Shown in pieces: positions 1 through 11,608 of a DNA stretch of 64,000 bases. Under the pieces are notes generated by a model, which was given only the letters and a program-made list of their open reading frames with translations, had not been told where the DNA came from and ran no database searches. The stretch covers positions 248,001 through 312,000 of the forward strand of contig RCTD01000038.1 in the NCBI GenBank assembly GCA_014898415.1, read 5' to 3'. The number at the start of each line of letters is the position of its first letter. Within the stretch, counting starts at the first letter, position 1. The stretch comes from Stromatinia cepivora. Its lineage: Eukaryota; Ascomycota; Leotiomycetes; Helotiales; Sclerotiniaceae. A program made the translations under genes and the position numbers.

Positions 1-2496
1 TATTAAGGAATTTAATAATTTAAAGTTTATATAGAATTTCAAATTACTATTGGATTTCTTGATGGATAGAATGAATATAATATAAAAAGCTTGATTAAAT
101 TCAATAAAATCTTTATTGAGATTATTTATAATATACTTTTTAATGATTTCCAATTGTTTTAGGGATATTTTATAAAATGAATTATAATATAAAACTTTTT
201 CTTCTTTATCTTTTAATATGATTTTATTATTATAAAATTGATTAAAAAATAAAATGTTTGATTTATATTTGGAAAAAATTCGATGATATTATTAATATTT
301 AAATAGTATTTTAAATTCTGAATTGATTTCGATTAATATTTGATCGAGTTTCTTTCGAACTTTTGTATTCTTGAATTTGATTAAGATAATTAATACTTCC
401 TTTTTTGTATATTATTTGTTTTGTTGGAAGTTTATTATATTATCGAATTCTTTTAAAATAATGATAAAGAGTTTAATTTGTTCATTTCTTTTGTATTCTA
501 ATTGGAATTTATTGGGTTTGAATATATATAGATCGAGGATTTCGGGTGATATATAAAAGAGGCATTTGTAGATTTATAATAATGATATAATTGATTGAAA
601 AGAAGGTAAATTGAATTTGAAGGGAATTGAGATTTTTTTCTTTTCAATAAGAATTTGTATTATATTTATATTTGAAAGTTTTTGTTGTATATTATCAATT
701 ATAATTGATCTATTTAATTGTAAATCTTTTCGATTTCAATATTCTTTGAATTGATTATTTTGTTGATTAGTATTTTGTTGAATTAATCGATTGATTTTCT
801 ATTTATAAAAGAATGATTAAGTAATAAAAAGATTATTTGAATAAAAAATGGTATAAGATTTTTTTTTAGATTATTTGAGATATTAATTGAAGTAATTAAG
901 TTTTGCTCGAATTTTTAATAATCAAAGTCTATTTAAAATAATATTATAATTCTTTAATTTAATAATAAGGAAAGGGATAAAAGATTGTTCATAATTATCA
1001 ATCGTTAAATTAAGGAATATGAAATGGATAATAATATAGTTTTGTATATTATTATATTCTTTAATTTCAATTAAAATTTTAAATAATATAATTCTTAATT
1101 TAAATATAAGAAATAAATAAATAAGGAATATAATATTAATAAAAGCGAATTTGTTTGTTTTAGAATTAATAAATATTTTTGATTAATAAATATAATTATT
1201 CTTTGAAAAATTATAGGGAAGGGTAAATGTTTTTTTTTATAAGTTTTATTAAATTAAGAAATTTTATATTCTATATAATGCTTAGAATAAAAACGGAATT
1301 TAAATATTTGGTTTTAAATGTTTTTCTTCTTTTAAATAGGTATTCTATATAATTTCGATTATAATTTCTGAATTGAAGTTTTCTTTGATATTTCGATATT
1401 CTTTGAATTCTTTTGCTTTTTTGGTATTATTTTGATCTTATTGAGGTTATCAGTATGAAGTATTGATGTATATATTGTTTTAGGAAAAGGAAAGGATAAT
1501 GAATATTTGAAGTTCGAATAGTTATTGGATATAATAAAGTTTATATATTTAGAAGGAGTATTTTAAAATGAAAATAGTTTCAGGAATATAAAGGTTTCAA
1601 AATTGGAATTGTTAGAATTCTGAAAAGATTGTAAAAGGTTTATAATAATTATTGGTTTGTAAGTAATTGTAAGGATTTTCTGTTTAATATAATATTGGTT
1701 TTGTTTTTGTAATAAAATTTCATTTTGATTTATTTTAATAAGTATATTTGTGAGTTTTTTTGTAATTTTATAATTCTTAATGGGTATTGTTATTATTCGT
1801 AAAAGAAAATCGGAAATCTTTTATTTGAAATCTTTAAATAGGATTTTATCATTAATAATTTCTATTTAGATAATAAATAATCTGAATTTTTTATATTATT
1901 CTAGGAAGTTATTATATCGAATTATATTAAATATGATTTATATTTTGTATTGAAAGTAAATATTATCGATTTCAATTAGGTTCCGATAGATTGTTATAAA
2001 TTATTCGATTAATTCGAATATTGTAAATCGGAATATTTATATATAAAGAGTATAATAATGTATTTGTATTTTTGATTCGATTTGATCGATTATATATATA
2101 TGATATTGTATTTCATTTTTAAGTGATATAGTATATAGTTCGAATTATTTTAAAATCAATAATTATTACAAATTAATTTTAGATTTAATATTATTGTTAA
2201 GTTTAATAATAAGATTTATGAGTTTTGGTATATATATGTTTCGATATAAATTGTGATTGATATAGGAATGCGATTTTGATTGATTAGATCGGTTTTTTGA
2301 GTAAAAGGATTCTTGATTATTATATAAATTGTTGTTTTCTGAAAGGAAAGGAGAATTATTGAAGGATTTTAAATGATCAAATCGTTTGATCAAAATTTTC
2401 TTCTTTTGATTTCAGGATCTTCGAATTTGTTTAAATGAAGGTTTTTGATTTTCGATTGAAAGAATAAAAAGAATTCTAAATATTATTATTAATCTG
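1..2496. other. AT-rich degraded repeat DNA, family not identified
   Basis: This stretch is extremely AT-rich and all frames are broken by stops. On the plus strand many of the stops are TGA or TAG where a Trp codon would fit (for example 1440-1900 and 2240-2450), as expected if a plus-strand coding repeat had suffered G-to-A RIP mutation. I could not name the element or find its ends. I see no host gene here. Confidence 0.6.
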
Positions 2497-2667
2497 TGTT
2501 GGAAATGAGGCCATCATAGGATTAGAATTGAGGTCACGTGATCATAATGGTGTACAGACCATATTTGGGAATAACCTCAATTCTACTCCTACTAGAATAA
2601 TAGATCCTTAGTTCAACCTATATAGTTAATAATACTACTACTTCCTGTACTAAAAGTTAACAATCTG
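2492..2667 (+). mobile_element. Solo Copia-type LTR with target-site duplication
   Basis: A 166-bp LTR lies at 2497-2662. It starts TGTTGGAAATGAGG and ends GTTAACA, and it is flanked by the perfect 5-bp duplication ATCTG (2492-2496 and 2663-2667). It is the same LTR family as the element at 2687-8149 but points the other way. No internal region is attached, so it is a solo LTR left by recombination between LTRs. It keeps GC-rich stretches, including CACGTG, that are mutated in the neighbouring copies. Confidence 0.85.
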
Positions 2668-2686
2668 AATGTTTATATAAATATTA

Positions 2687-2853
2687 TGTTAACTTTTGGT
2701 GCAGGAAGTAATAGTATTGTTAATTATATAGGTTAAATTAAGGATCTATAATTCTAATAGGAGTAGAATTGAGGTTATCCTCAAATATAATCTGTATATC
2801 ATTATGATTATATAATCTTAATTCTAATCCTATAATAACTTCATTTCTAACAC
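2687..2853 (-). repeat. 3' LTR of the Copia element
   Basis: This 167-bp LTR forms, with the solo LTR at 2497-2662, a nearly complete inverted repeat separated by only 24 bp. Its outer end keeps TGTTAACTTTTGG. The inner half is strongly C-to-T mutated. Confidence 0.85.
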
Positions 2854-2999
2854 TTCTTTATTGAGAATATCCTATTCGATCCTTCTAGACTACTAATCCT
2901 AACATTTTCTTGAACCTTTCGAAAGCAATTTTTATACAAGATTTTGTTATTCTATTGATAATTATATTATATATATTAATATAATTAATAACGATTTTC

Positions 3000-5900
3000 T
3001 CTTTTTCTATCAAATCCTTAATGAAATAATAATTGATATTTATATATTTGAATCGTTTATACAAATATAGATTTTTAATTAAAACTAAAATATCTTGATT
3101 ATTATTAAGTATTTGAATTATATCTCTGTTCTTTTTAATATAATTTGATTTGAATAAATCTTTAAGTATTTGTATAATCCATCTCTTTTATTTGATGAAT
3201 ATTATTATTACAATATATTCTGATTCTATATTAAAAATAATCATAAATATTTGTTTTTTATTAATCTATAATATAAAATTTTTATAGAATATCACAATTC
3301 TCTTTGAAATATTTTTCCGATTATATTTGTTATTAATCCAATCTATATTTGTATATACTTTTATTATATTATCAAATATATTGTATTCTTTGTAAATATC
3401 AAATTATACTTTCTTTAACCCGAATCATAGTTTTTGTTTGATTATTGATTATAGATATTATATCAAATTCTTCAAAACTATAATATAATATTTTGCTAAT
3501 TTTGTTATAAATTGTGAAAGTCTTTTAATTAAGAATATTATATTTGATTGAATATATATTATTGAATGAATCATACTTTTTATTTGTTATTGATATTTGT
3601 TCATATTTGCCAATTCATTATTATCGATTGTTAGCCGGAAATAAATATAATCCATTATTAATAATTTCTTGATTTGATATTATTCATATATAATATTATA
3701 TTTGGTTAATATAATATCAAGATATTCTTTTTGATTTATAATTAATATATATACTTTTCTATTATAAATGATCTTAATATTTAGGATCTTATTAATCTTT
3801 CCTAGATTCTTAATATTAAAATAGATTGATAGCTTTTTATCGAATCAAATGATTTGTAATAATATATATGATACAATAATGATATTGTTGATATATATTA
3901 ATAATATTATATTATAATCTTTGAATGTATATAAATATGGATCTATTAAATTTTATATAAAGTTTATATCTAAAAGCTTTTTCTTCAATAATAAACTCCA
4001 ATCCTTTTTAATTTATTTTAAATTATATAGATTTTATAGAATTTGTAGTATATATTCTTTTTCGATTTTAATACTTTAAAATAATTCGAAATAGATCTTT
4101 TCTTTCAAATATAATTCAATAAAAATATTTTTGATATCGAAATATAAATATTCCAAATTTTCCTTTACAACAATAACTAAGAATAATCTGAATATATTTA
4201 ATCTTATTATTAATACAAATATTTCGTTATAATCTTTTCCTAATATCTAATTGAATTTTCAAACTATTAATTTTACTTTAAATCATTCTATTTTGTTATT
4301 CTTAATCTTAATTATAAATATCCATTTTATCGAAATCAAATTATTTTCTTTAGGGAATATATATTCTTCTTAAATATCATTTTGAATTAAAGATATAATT
4401 TCTTTTTGGATAATTTCCTTTTATTTTTTAAAATATTTTCGATTTGATATTGTTTCCTTATAAATTCTTAATATTTTAATTCCCAGAATTTCTTTAGCCA
4501 GATATATTATATCTTTTGTATTATTTATATTTATCAACGAAATTATAAAATCTGAAACGATTTTATTTTTGATATAAGGATCTATTTTATAAATAATTGG
4601 AATTGTAATTATAATATATTCTATACTTTTTTAAATTTTGATTTATATGGATATTATAATTAATGTTTTTATAATTTTACTTTCCCATTCTTTTTCAGAA
4701 TCTTATTTTATATTTCTTTTCCATTTTCGTATTAGATATTTTGGAAATTCGTTTTCAAGATTTATTATATCCTTTTGTTCGGTTTCAAATGATTATAGAT
4801 TTATTTTGCTTTTTGATTTTATTGAAATAAATTTATCAATAAAATTTAAGATAATCTTAAATTTTGCTTTTAGTACAGATTCAGAATCTGCAGAAATTGA
4901 CTTTTGGATTGGAACTTCTGAAATAATGGATTCGATATCTGAAATATCCTTAAAAGAAGATTCTTGATTTATTTTCTGAATATTATCATTTTTATTTTCA
5001 TTATATATTAATATTAATATATCTAATTTATCTAGTTTTAATTCGATAATTAAAATATTTGATATAATTATTAAACTCGGTATAATATCTATTGAAGAGA
5101 ATATTTGAAACAAAGATAATACAAATATTGTATTTGATATTGAAAATAAAGAAAATACCTTATTTGTTATCGATTTATTATAAAATCTTCGATCTAATTT
5201 TATATTCTTTGTTCCTTGTAGACCTAATTCATAATTTCTTAATTTAAAATCCAAATCTCTTTTTCGATAAGATTCATTTATAATTATTTTGTTTGATCGA
5301 AATATATAATTTAATTTTGAAGAATATACTTTGATATATTTGTTCATAACTTTTGAATATCCTAGGAATACATCGATTTTCGAAATATTCTATAATTTAT
5401 TATATCTTTATCCTTTTAGAATAATCTTGGGATTGATATAAATATAATATTTATTCTTTTAGACTTTATATATCTTTATATTTGATATTATATTTATAAA
5501 AACTTCTATAGAAAATCGATCTATTCTATTCATATCAAAACTAATATTAATATAATTCCTAATATAAATATTATATTTTACAATTTTATTCCAAAACTTT
5601 AATAATAATTTAATATCTTTTAATATTATTTTTATATCTATTTCTATAATCTTTATATTCTATTCTATAAATCTGTTTTGATATAAAAAAGCAATTGTTA
5701 TAATTTCGGATTATATACCTAATGATTATTTATAAATAATTTATAAAAGTTCTGATATATTATCAATCCTGATTATAATAATCAATTTCATTTCCTTTTT
5801 CCAAATTTTCAATATTTGAATTGTATCGTTTTTTTGTTTAAATAATATAATCCAATTTATTTTTATATAATTATCAATAATCAATATAAAATAATGATTC

Positions 5901-6400
5901 CTTTGAATCGATTTTAGGAATAATTCTATAATATTGAAATATATAAATTCGAGTTTTTTTGATTTGTATAAATTTAATTGTTTTGGAATATAATTGATTA
6001 TCTTAATAAATATATATATTTTGTAGATATTTAATTCAATTAAAATCTTTATTGATTTAATTATATTAAATATCTTATATAAATTCTTGATCTTATTTGG
6101 ATTTAAATAATTGAATCTTTGATATTATAATAAATATTTCTTTTTCTCTTTAAATATTAATTTATTATTAATACTTTTGATATTATCGATTATTTTTAAA
6201 GAAAAGTCTTTTTCCTAAATATTTTGATATATACTTGAATAAAGAATTATATCCTTGTATTCTTTAATTATATATAAAACTATATATATTCTATTTTGTA
6301 TTCTAATATAAATAACTTTCTTATTATCTTTCTTGAAATATATATAATAAAAGTTGAATTCTTTTTGCAATTTTATTTTATAAATTCTTTTTCTTGACAA
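3000..6400 (-). pseudogene. Copia polyprotein (gag-pre-integrase, integrase, RT) relic
   Basis: Fragments in minus-strand order mark the polyprotein. A gag-pre-integrase-like stretch reads YQRFNYLNPNK (about 6088-6126, resembling the family's W-H-x-x-L-G-H-L-N-P). An integrase C-terminal stretch reads YIKVYSSK...IFRSNKIIINE (about 5275-5340), the usual 'shape-and-mark' motif before RT. An RT active-site relic reads YINNIIIV (3874-3895), where the two catalytic aspartates of YVDD have become Asn through GAT/GAC to AAT/AAC. The longest surviving frame is 184 codons (4793-5347). Stops and lost catalytic residues show that it is dead. Confidence 0.82.
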
Positions 6401-7983
6401 TAAGTTTATTTTTAGTTTTAATATATATAATATATTTGAAAATAGTATTTTAGAATTATTTTTATATATTATATCTATTAAATCCTAATAATAATAATAT
6501 ATTATTTCCCCATCAACTTTTATCCTTTGTTTGATAATAAAGTTTATTGATTTGAATAATAAAAATTGATTAGATATATATAAAGAAATATTTGTATCGA
6601 TATATCATTTGTTAAGGGAAGTTTTACTAATGGTTTTTTTTATCAAATTACAATTTTCCTTTATTATATCCTCAATATCAGAATTTGATTTAAAGATATT
6701 GTTAATAGAATATACTTAATCTTTTTTATTAAAATAGATTTTTTTCGGATTTAATAATCTCTTTCTCTTTTGATAATAAAAATAATTATAAAGGAATTTA
6801 CTAATTTATACTAAATATAGATAATCTTATATATAATGATTTTTCTTTTGATACAAATTACAAATATTATTTGGGATTTCGAAATCTAATTCTTAATATC
6901 GAGAAATATATCTAGATTTTTTCATAATTTATATTTGTTCTGATTTATCCTTAAAACAAAATTCCTTAATTTATAAATGTTTAATTTTATTATCGATATT
7001 AAAATTAATTTGGATATTTAATATATCTATTATTTTTTGATAATTGATTAAAAAACTATATATTAAAACCAAAAACAAAACAATATTTTAATATACTAAT
7101 CAATAACTTTCGTTTACAATCCTTAATTTCTTTTTATATTCTTTCAATTTGTTTTAGATTTCGATAATGATTATATCGGAATGGATATTGAATTGAAATT
7201 TGAAGTTCTGGATTATTGTTATATATATATTAATTATAACTATATTAACTTTAATATATTTTGATTTAAAATATCTTTAAAGTATATATATTATTGAATA
7301 TTTATTAATAAGAATTTTATTATTATTATTAAATATTATACAAATATACAATAATATATTCGCTTTGTCCTTTAAATATTCCGATTTCAATTCGATATTA
7401 TAATATATATAATCATTGATCTTATAAACAAATATTATATTGAATTCTATAATCTATATATATTTATTTAATATTTGATCAATTATGTAAAATTATTTTT
7501 TTCTTTTCAATTATATCTTCATTTATTTGAACCATTACTTATAATTGTTTTAATCAAACTTCGAAGGATTATTTGATTCCGATATTATAAAGGTTTTTTA
7601 CTATTTGATAAATATCGAAGATAATCTTTAGGTTTTTAAAACAATTTTAAAAAATATATAGTAAATAGATTCGGGATAATAAAGAAATATAAAAATAAAA
7701 TAATAAGAAAATTCATAAAATCATATTGTAATATATTTTCTTGTAATTATACAAATTTATTTTTCATTTCTATTATAATTCTATATCAACATTATACAGA
7801 TTATTTTCCATTTTAATCTATAATATTATAAATTATAAACTATATTATTATATTTCAATTCTATTTCAATAATATTATATAAAAACTTTGATTTTCATTT
7901 TATTTTATCTTTACTAATTATACTAATTCTTTTTCGATTTACTTTATTTTCTAATCATTATTATACAATCAGATTTTATAATC

Positions 7984-8149
7984 TATTAATTTTTGATATA
8001 AAAAATAATAATATTATTAACTATATAAATTAAATTAAGAATCTATAATTCTAATAAGAATAGAATTGAGGTTATCCCCAAATATGGTCTGTGTACCATT
8101 ATGATCATGTAACCTCAATTCTAATCCTATGATGGCCTCATTTCCAATA
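7984..8149 (-). repeat. 5' LTR of the Copia element
   Basis: This 166-bp direct copy of the LTR at 2687-2853 keeps GGCCTCATTTCCAA near its outer end and the segment GATCATGTAACCTCAA. Its inner end (7984-8015) is changed to almost pure A/T. The terminal TG is TA here, a G-to-A change. Confidence 0.85.
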
Positions 8150-8154
8150 TATTA

Positions 8155-8786
8155 TTTAAAATTCAAAAGAAGATTGTATTATTGTAAAATTTGTTATTAT
8201 TATAATTTTCAATTATCGATTCTTCTTTTTCAAATTCATAATTATTATATAGAGATTTTATAATTGTAATAGTAATTTAAAAAAAATAATTGAATTATTA
8301 AAAATATCGATTTTATATATTAGAATCTTTTCTTTATTAATTTTCTTTTTTTCAATAATAACATTATTCAATTCTGTATTTATATTTTCTTCAAAAAATT
8401 ATTAGAATAATTGAAAAAAAAAGGAAGACTTTTCAAAATAGGTTTTCGAAGGTTCGGGATATATAGGAAAAGGAGTTCGTTATATTATAAAAGTGATAAT
8501 ATATTTCTAAAAAAGTTTATATTTTTATTGATTAAATTGGAATAGATCTTTTTCTTTTAAATGTAATATTTGTAAAAGTTTATTTAAAAAGATATTATTA
8601 AAATGAGGTATTATTTGGGAGGTTATTAAATGGTTAAATGTTTGTAAATGAATTGTAGATAATATGATGTATAAAAACTGTAATAGAATTAATTAAATAG
8701 GGTTTATTATATTCTTTAGAATTTATAATTAAAGAATTATAATTTGTAAAGAGTGATTACATATATAAATATAAATATTTATTTAT
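8155..8786. other. AT-rich degraded DNA between two retroelements
   Basis: No gene or recognisable protein relic is visible. This is the DNA into which the Copia element and the next LTR element were inserted. Confidence 0.5.
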
Positions 8787-8804
8787 AAATTGTGAGGCTG
8801 TGTA

Positions 8805-8995
8805 TGTGAGAATCACAGCAAAGAATCGGTTAATATTCGAATAACAATAGGTTTGGATTTAGAATCAAGACTTTTCATTACTTTCTCTAAATGGTATTGA
8901 AGAATTCCCCTCTATATAGATGAAAACTCTTCAAATTAGCGTACAATTCGGTCTGCTTTCGGTTAGCCTTAGTTTCGTAATTGAGATTCGTAATA
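8805..8995 (-). repeat. 3' LTR of element copy A
   Basis: This is 191 bp and about 85-90% identical by eye to the LTRs at 10945-11135, 60836-61026 and 62871-63061. The differences are nearly all transitions. Confidence 0.8.
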
Positions 8996-9099
8996 GAATC
9001 TTCCCTTCCAAAACTTTCGTCCTCGAAAACTTTTGAAATGAAACCATTTAAATTGAAATATCCAATCGAAACCAATATCATTCGATATTGTATTATATG

Positions 9100-9340
9100 C
9101 CTTTTCGTGAAACCATCGTAGATCCATCGATATTGTATTGTATGCCCTTTCGTAGAACCATCGATATTATGTTGTATGCCTTTTCGTAGAACCATCGATA
9201 TTGTGTTGTATGCTTTTTCGTAAAACCATCGTATTGTGTTGTATGCCTTTTCGTAGAATCATCGTATTGTGTTGTATGCCTTTTCGTAGAACCATCGATA
9301 TTATGTTGTATGCCTTTTCGTAGAATCATCGTAGATCCAT
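9100..9340 (-). repeat. About 33-bp imperfect tandem repeats inside copy A
   Basis: The unit contains ATCGATATTGTGTTGTATGC followed by CTTTTCGTAGAACC and is repeated about seven times. On the minus strand it would translate as repeats of GSTKGHTIQYR type. A shorter version of the array is present in copy B (about 61110-61250). Confidence 0.75.
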
Positions 9341-10007
9341 CGAAACCCTTTCCACTCTTCAATTCCTTCATTCCTAACTCTATAATAATCGGCCGAACTG
9401 AAACTCCAATGGAGAACTTTATACAACGACTAAATCCATAATAATTCCTTCAATAATGAAATTATAATGCCTACATCTTCATTTTATAAAGTTCAATATT
9501 CTCATTTCTTTGAAAACTCTTCAATGTCATTTAAAAACCCCTGTATATATATTCATTTTCGATCCACTTTCAATTCGATTTCGGTATGATTTCGATAGAC
9601 ATGCTTTCGATTCGGTATGCTTTCGATTTGGTATGCTTCGATTCAAATTCGGTATGCTTTTGGTTTGGGTTCGGTATGCTTTCGGTTTGGGTTCGGTATA
9701 CTTTCTAATATAATGAATAGGGGATATTGATGCCTCCCTTTTTGGATCAACATCCTCGTCGATTTCAATGATCCTATAGGTTCGGTAAATAATAAAAGGG
9801 AGAGGGTTTTAACTTACTTTTTCTTTTGAAACTTGAAACACAAAATACATTATATCCTTCAATATCATTAAATTTGCATCAAGAAAATAATGACTCCAGT
9901 ATAAATACTATTTCGTTTTCAGCTAATATACTAGCTTTCTGGTATAGATACGACTATTTGCAATCAATTTTCATTAATGATTCTCTAAAATCATACAAGG
10001 ATTAATT

Positions 10008-10526
10008 TCACCCCTCCTTTTGGAAGAGGCCTAGTATTCCGTCAAAAAGAAGAGACTTCAAGCATTCCGCCAGAGTTCTATTTGAAACAGAAATGCAGCT
10101 AGTATCGCATATGAATTCGCTCATTGTACTCCTCAAGGATAATACCATTGTACTCCTTAAGGATAGTACTAAAGGCTTCATCATCATCATTATAAATCCG
10201 CTCATTATATTTCTCAAGGGTAGTACCAAAGACTTCATCATCATCATTATAAATCCGCTTATTGTACTCCTCAAAGATAATACCAAAGGCTTTATTATCA
10301 TCATTTCAACTTCAATATCTTCAACTTCAATATCTTCAATTTCAATATCTTCAACTTCAATATCTTCAACTTTTCCAACAACTTTTATATTCAAATTCTT
10401 CACTTTTCCAATAGAGTTTCGAAGGTTTTCTATATACTTTCGTTTTTTCGTTTTTTTGTTTAAATGATTTATATGATTTAAGGATTCGCTTTCAAATTTC
10501 GTAAAATAGGGTAGGGTTCGATTCAT
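10008..10526 (-). CDS. Hypothetical repeat-rich reading frame in copy A
   Basis: This is a 172-codon open frame located just downstream of the 5' LTR in the element's own direction, where gag would lie. A second frame at 10559-10927 precedes it, and in copy B the two are partly joined (62417-62842, then 62049-62420). Visible parts are a basic N-terminus, an acidic block of repeated DIEVEDIE units (about residues 52-70) and hydrophobic repeats of KPLVLSLRST followed by Ile/Met runs (about 78-140). No zinc knuckle or known domain is seen. It may be a degenerate gag-like product or may be non-coding. Its survival in two RIP-affected copies is the only support for coding. Confidence 0.3.
   Translation of the reverse strand: MNRTLPYFTKFESESLNHINHLNKKTKKRKYIENLRNSIGKVKNLNIKVVGKVEDIEVEDIEIEDIEVEDIEVEMMIIKPLVLSLRSTISGFIMMMMKSLVLPLRNIMSGFIMMMMKPLVLSLRSTMVLSLRSTMSEFICDTSCISVSNRTLAECLKSLLFDGILGLFQKEG
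10310..10372. repeat. 12-15-bp tandem repeat of TTCAACTTCAATATC type
   Basis: About five units lie end to end, and they encode the acidic DIEVEDIE block on the minus strand. The homologous array at 62285-62390 in copy B has more units, so the array differs in length between copies. Confidence 0.75.
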
Positions 10527-10944
10527 ACATTATATTTATATTTTTCGAATAAATTCTTTCAATTCCTTTTCTTGTTTTTTTGCTTCGAAGGTTTTTCGTA
10601 ATATTTTTGATAGATTTTCGATAATATTCTGAAGGGTTTTCGAAGGTTCGTTTCGAGGTCAAATTCGTATATATTTTGAGGGTAATTTTTGAAGGTAAAT
10701 TCCGAAGAGTTTTCGAAGGTTTTTCGATAATATTCCGAAGAGTTTTCGAAGGTTTGTTTCGAAGCTAAATTCGTATATATTTTGAGGGTAATTTTCGAAG
10801 GTGAATTCTGAAGGGTTTTCGAAGGTTTTTCGATAATATTCTGAAGGGTTTTCGATAAGGTTCGAAGGCTTTTATGAATCGAAAAAAATAAAGTTATTCC
10901 CAAAATTAACCGACGAATTGCTCTCAAAAATGAATAAAAAGAAT

Positions 10945-11135
10945 TATAAGAATTATAACAAAGAATCGGTTAATATTCGAATAATAATAGATTTGGATTT
11001 AGAATCAAAACTTTTTATTATTTTCTTTAAATGGTATTGAAGAATTCCCTTTTATATAAATAAAAACTCTTCAAATTAGCGTATAATTCGGCCCGCTTTC
11101 GGCTAGCCTTAGTTTCGTAGTTGAGGTTCGTAACA
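10945..11135 (-). repeat. 5' LTR of element copy A
   Basis: This 191-bp LTR ends GAGGTTCGTAACA on the plus strand. TGTGAG of the opposite LTR end is TATAAG here, two G-to-A changes. Confidence 0.8.
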
Positions 11136-11443
11136 GTGTGTATACATTATTAGGGTTACTATTTTATTATACTAAATTGTATAAATCGTAATACATGTGT
11201 ATGAACGATCAGCTCATTAATTGATATGAGAGATAAGAGGTATCATGTGATTTGCCTCCTGTGGTTCACGATTCGTAACAAAATCTATCGAATTTGTTGA
11301 TTTTGAAAAGGAAATAGAATATATAAATAGTATACAGATTAGAAAATGAAATTTTAACTTTTTGAAGTTTTATTATCGCAATCTGAATAATTAGATTTAA
11401 ACGAAAATAAGAATAGCTTCAAATTATAGTTGTGTGCTTTTTG

Positions 11444-11608
11444 GATTTTATTTTTGAATTTTATTTTTGAATTTTATTTTTGAATTTTATTTTTGAATTT
11501 TATTTTTGAATTTTATTTTTGAATTTTATTTTTGAATTTTATTTTTGAATTTTATTTTTGAATTTTATTTTTGAATTTTATTTTTGAATTTTATTTTTGA
11601 ATTTTATT
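11444..11608. repeat. 13-bp minisatellite, about 12.7 copies
   Basis: The unit GAATTTTATTTTT is repeated head to tail with almost no variation in otherwise unique AT-rich DNA. Such uniformity implies recent expansion by slippage or unequal crossing over. Confidence 0.95.

Larger units (their letters stand above)
2687..8149 (-). mobile_element. Full-length Ty1/Copia LTR retrotransposon, degraded
   Basis: This is a 5.46-kb element on the minus strand with 166-167-bp LTRs (5' LTR at 7984-8149, 3' LTR at 2687-2853) and a perfect TSD TATTA (2682-2686 and 8150-8154). The base just outside the 3' LTR on the internal side is purine-rich (polypurine-tract-like, 2854-2864). Protein relics inside are in the gag-protease-integrase-RT order of Copia, with integrase upstream of reverse transcriptase. 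All frames are broken, so the element cannot move by itself. The two LTRs differ mainly by C-to-T or G-to-A changes, which points to RIP rather than to age alone. Confidence 0.88.
8805..11135 (-). mobile_element. Non-autonomous LTR retroelement, copy A (TRIM/LARD-like)
   Basis: The element is 2331 bp long with two 191-bp direct LTRs (8805-8995 and 10945-11135). On the minus strand the LTR starts TGTTACGAACC, typical of fungal Gypsy LTRs. The purine tract GGAAGGGAAGA lies just inside the left LTR, which sets the direction as minus. The flanking duplication is imperfect (GTGTA at 8800-8804, GTGTG at 11136-11140). No reverse transcriptase or integrase is present. The interior holds a gag-position reading frame and several short repeat blocks. 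A second copy lies at 60836-63061. Confidence 0.8.
8791..11280 (-). mobile_element. Older solo LTR split by a later insertion
   Basis: Joining 8791-8804 to 11136-11280 gives an LTR-like unit of about 155 bp. It begins TGTGAGGCTGTGTATAC and ends GATTCGTAACA on the plus strand, so on the minus strand it starts TGTTACGAATC and ends CTCACA. AAAT occurs on both outer sides (8787-8790 and 11281-11284). Its ends resemble those of the element nested inside it, so it is probably a related Gypsy-type LTR. This is an inference from the ends only. Confidence 0.5.

Noticed and set aside
4638..4967. 109-codon plus-strand frame
   Set aside because: It lies antisense to the Copia polyprotein relic and reflects AT-rich composition.
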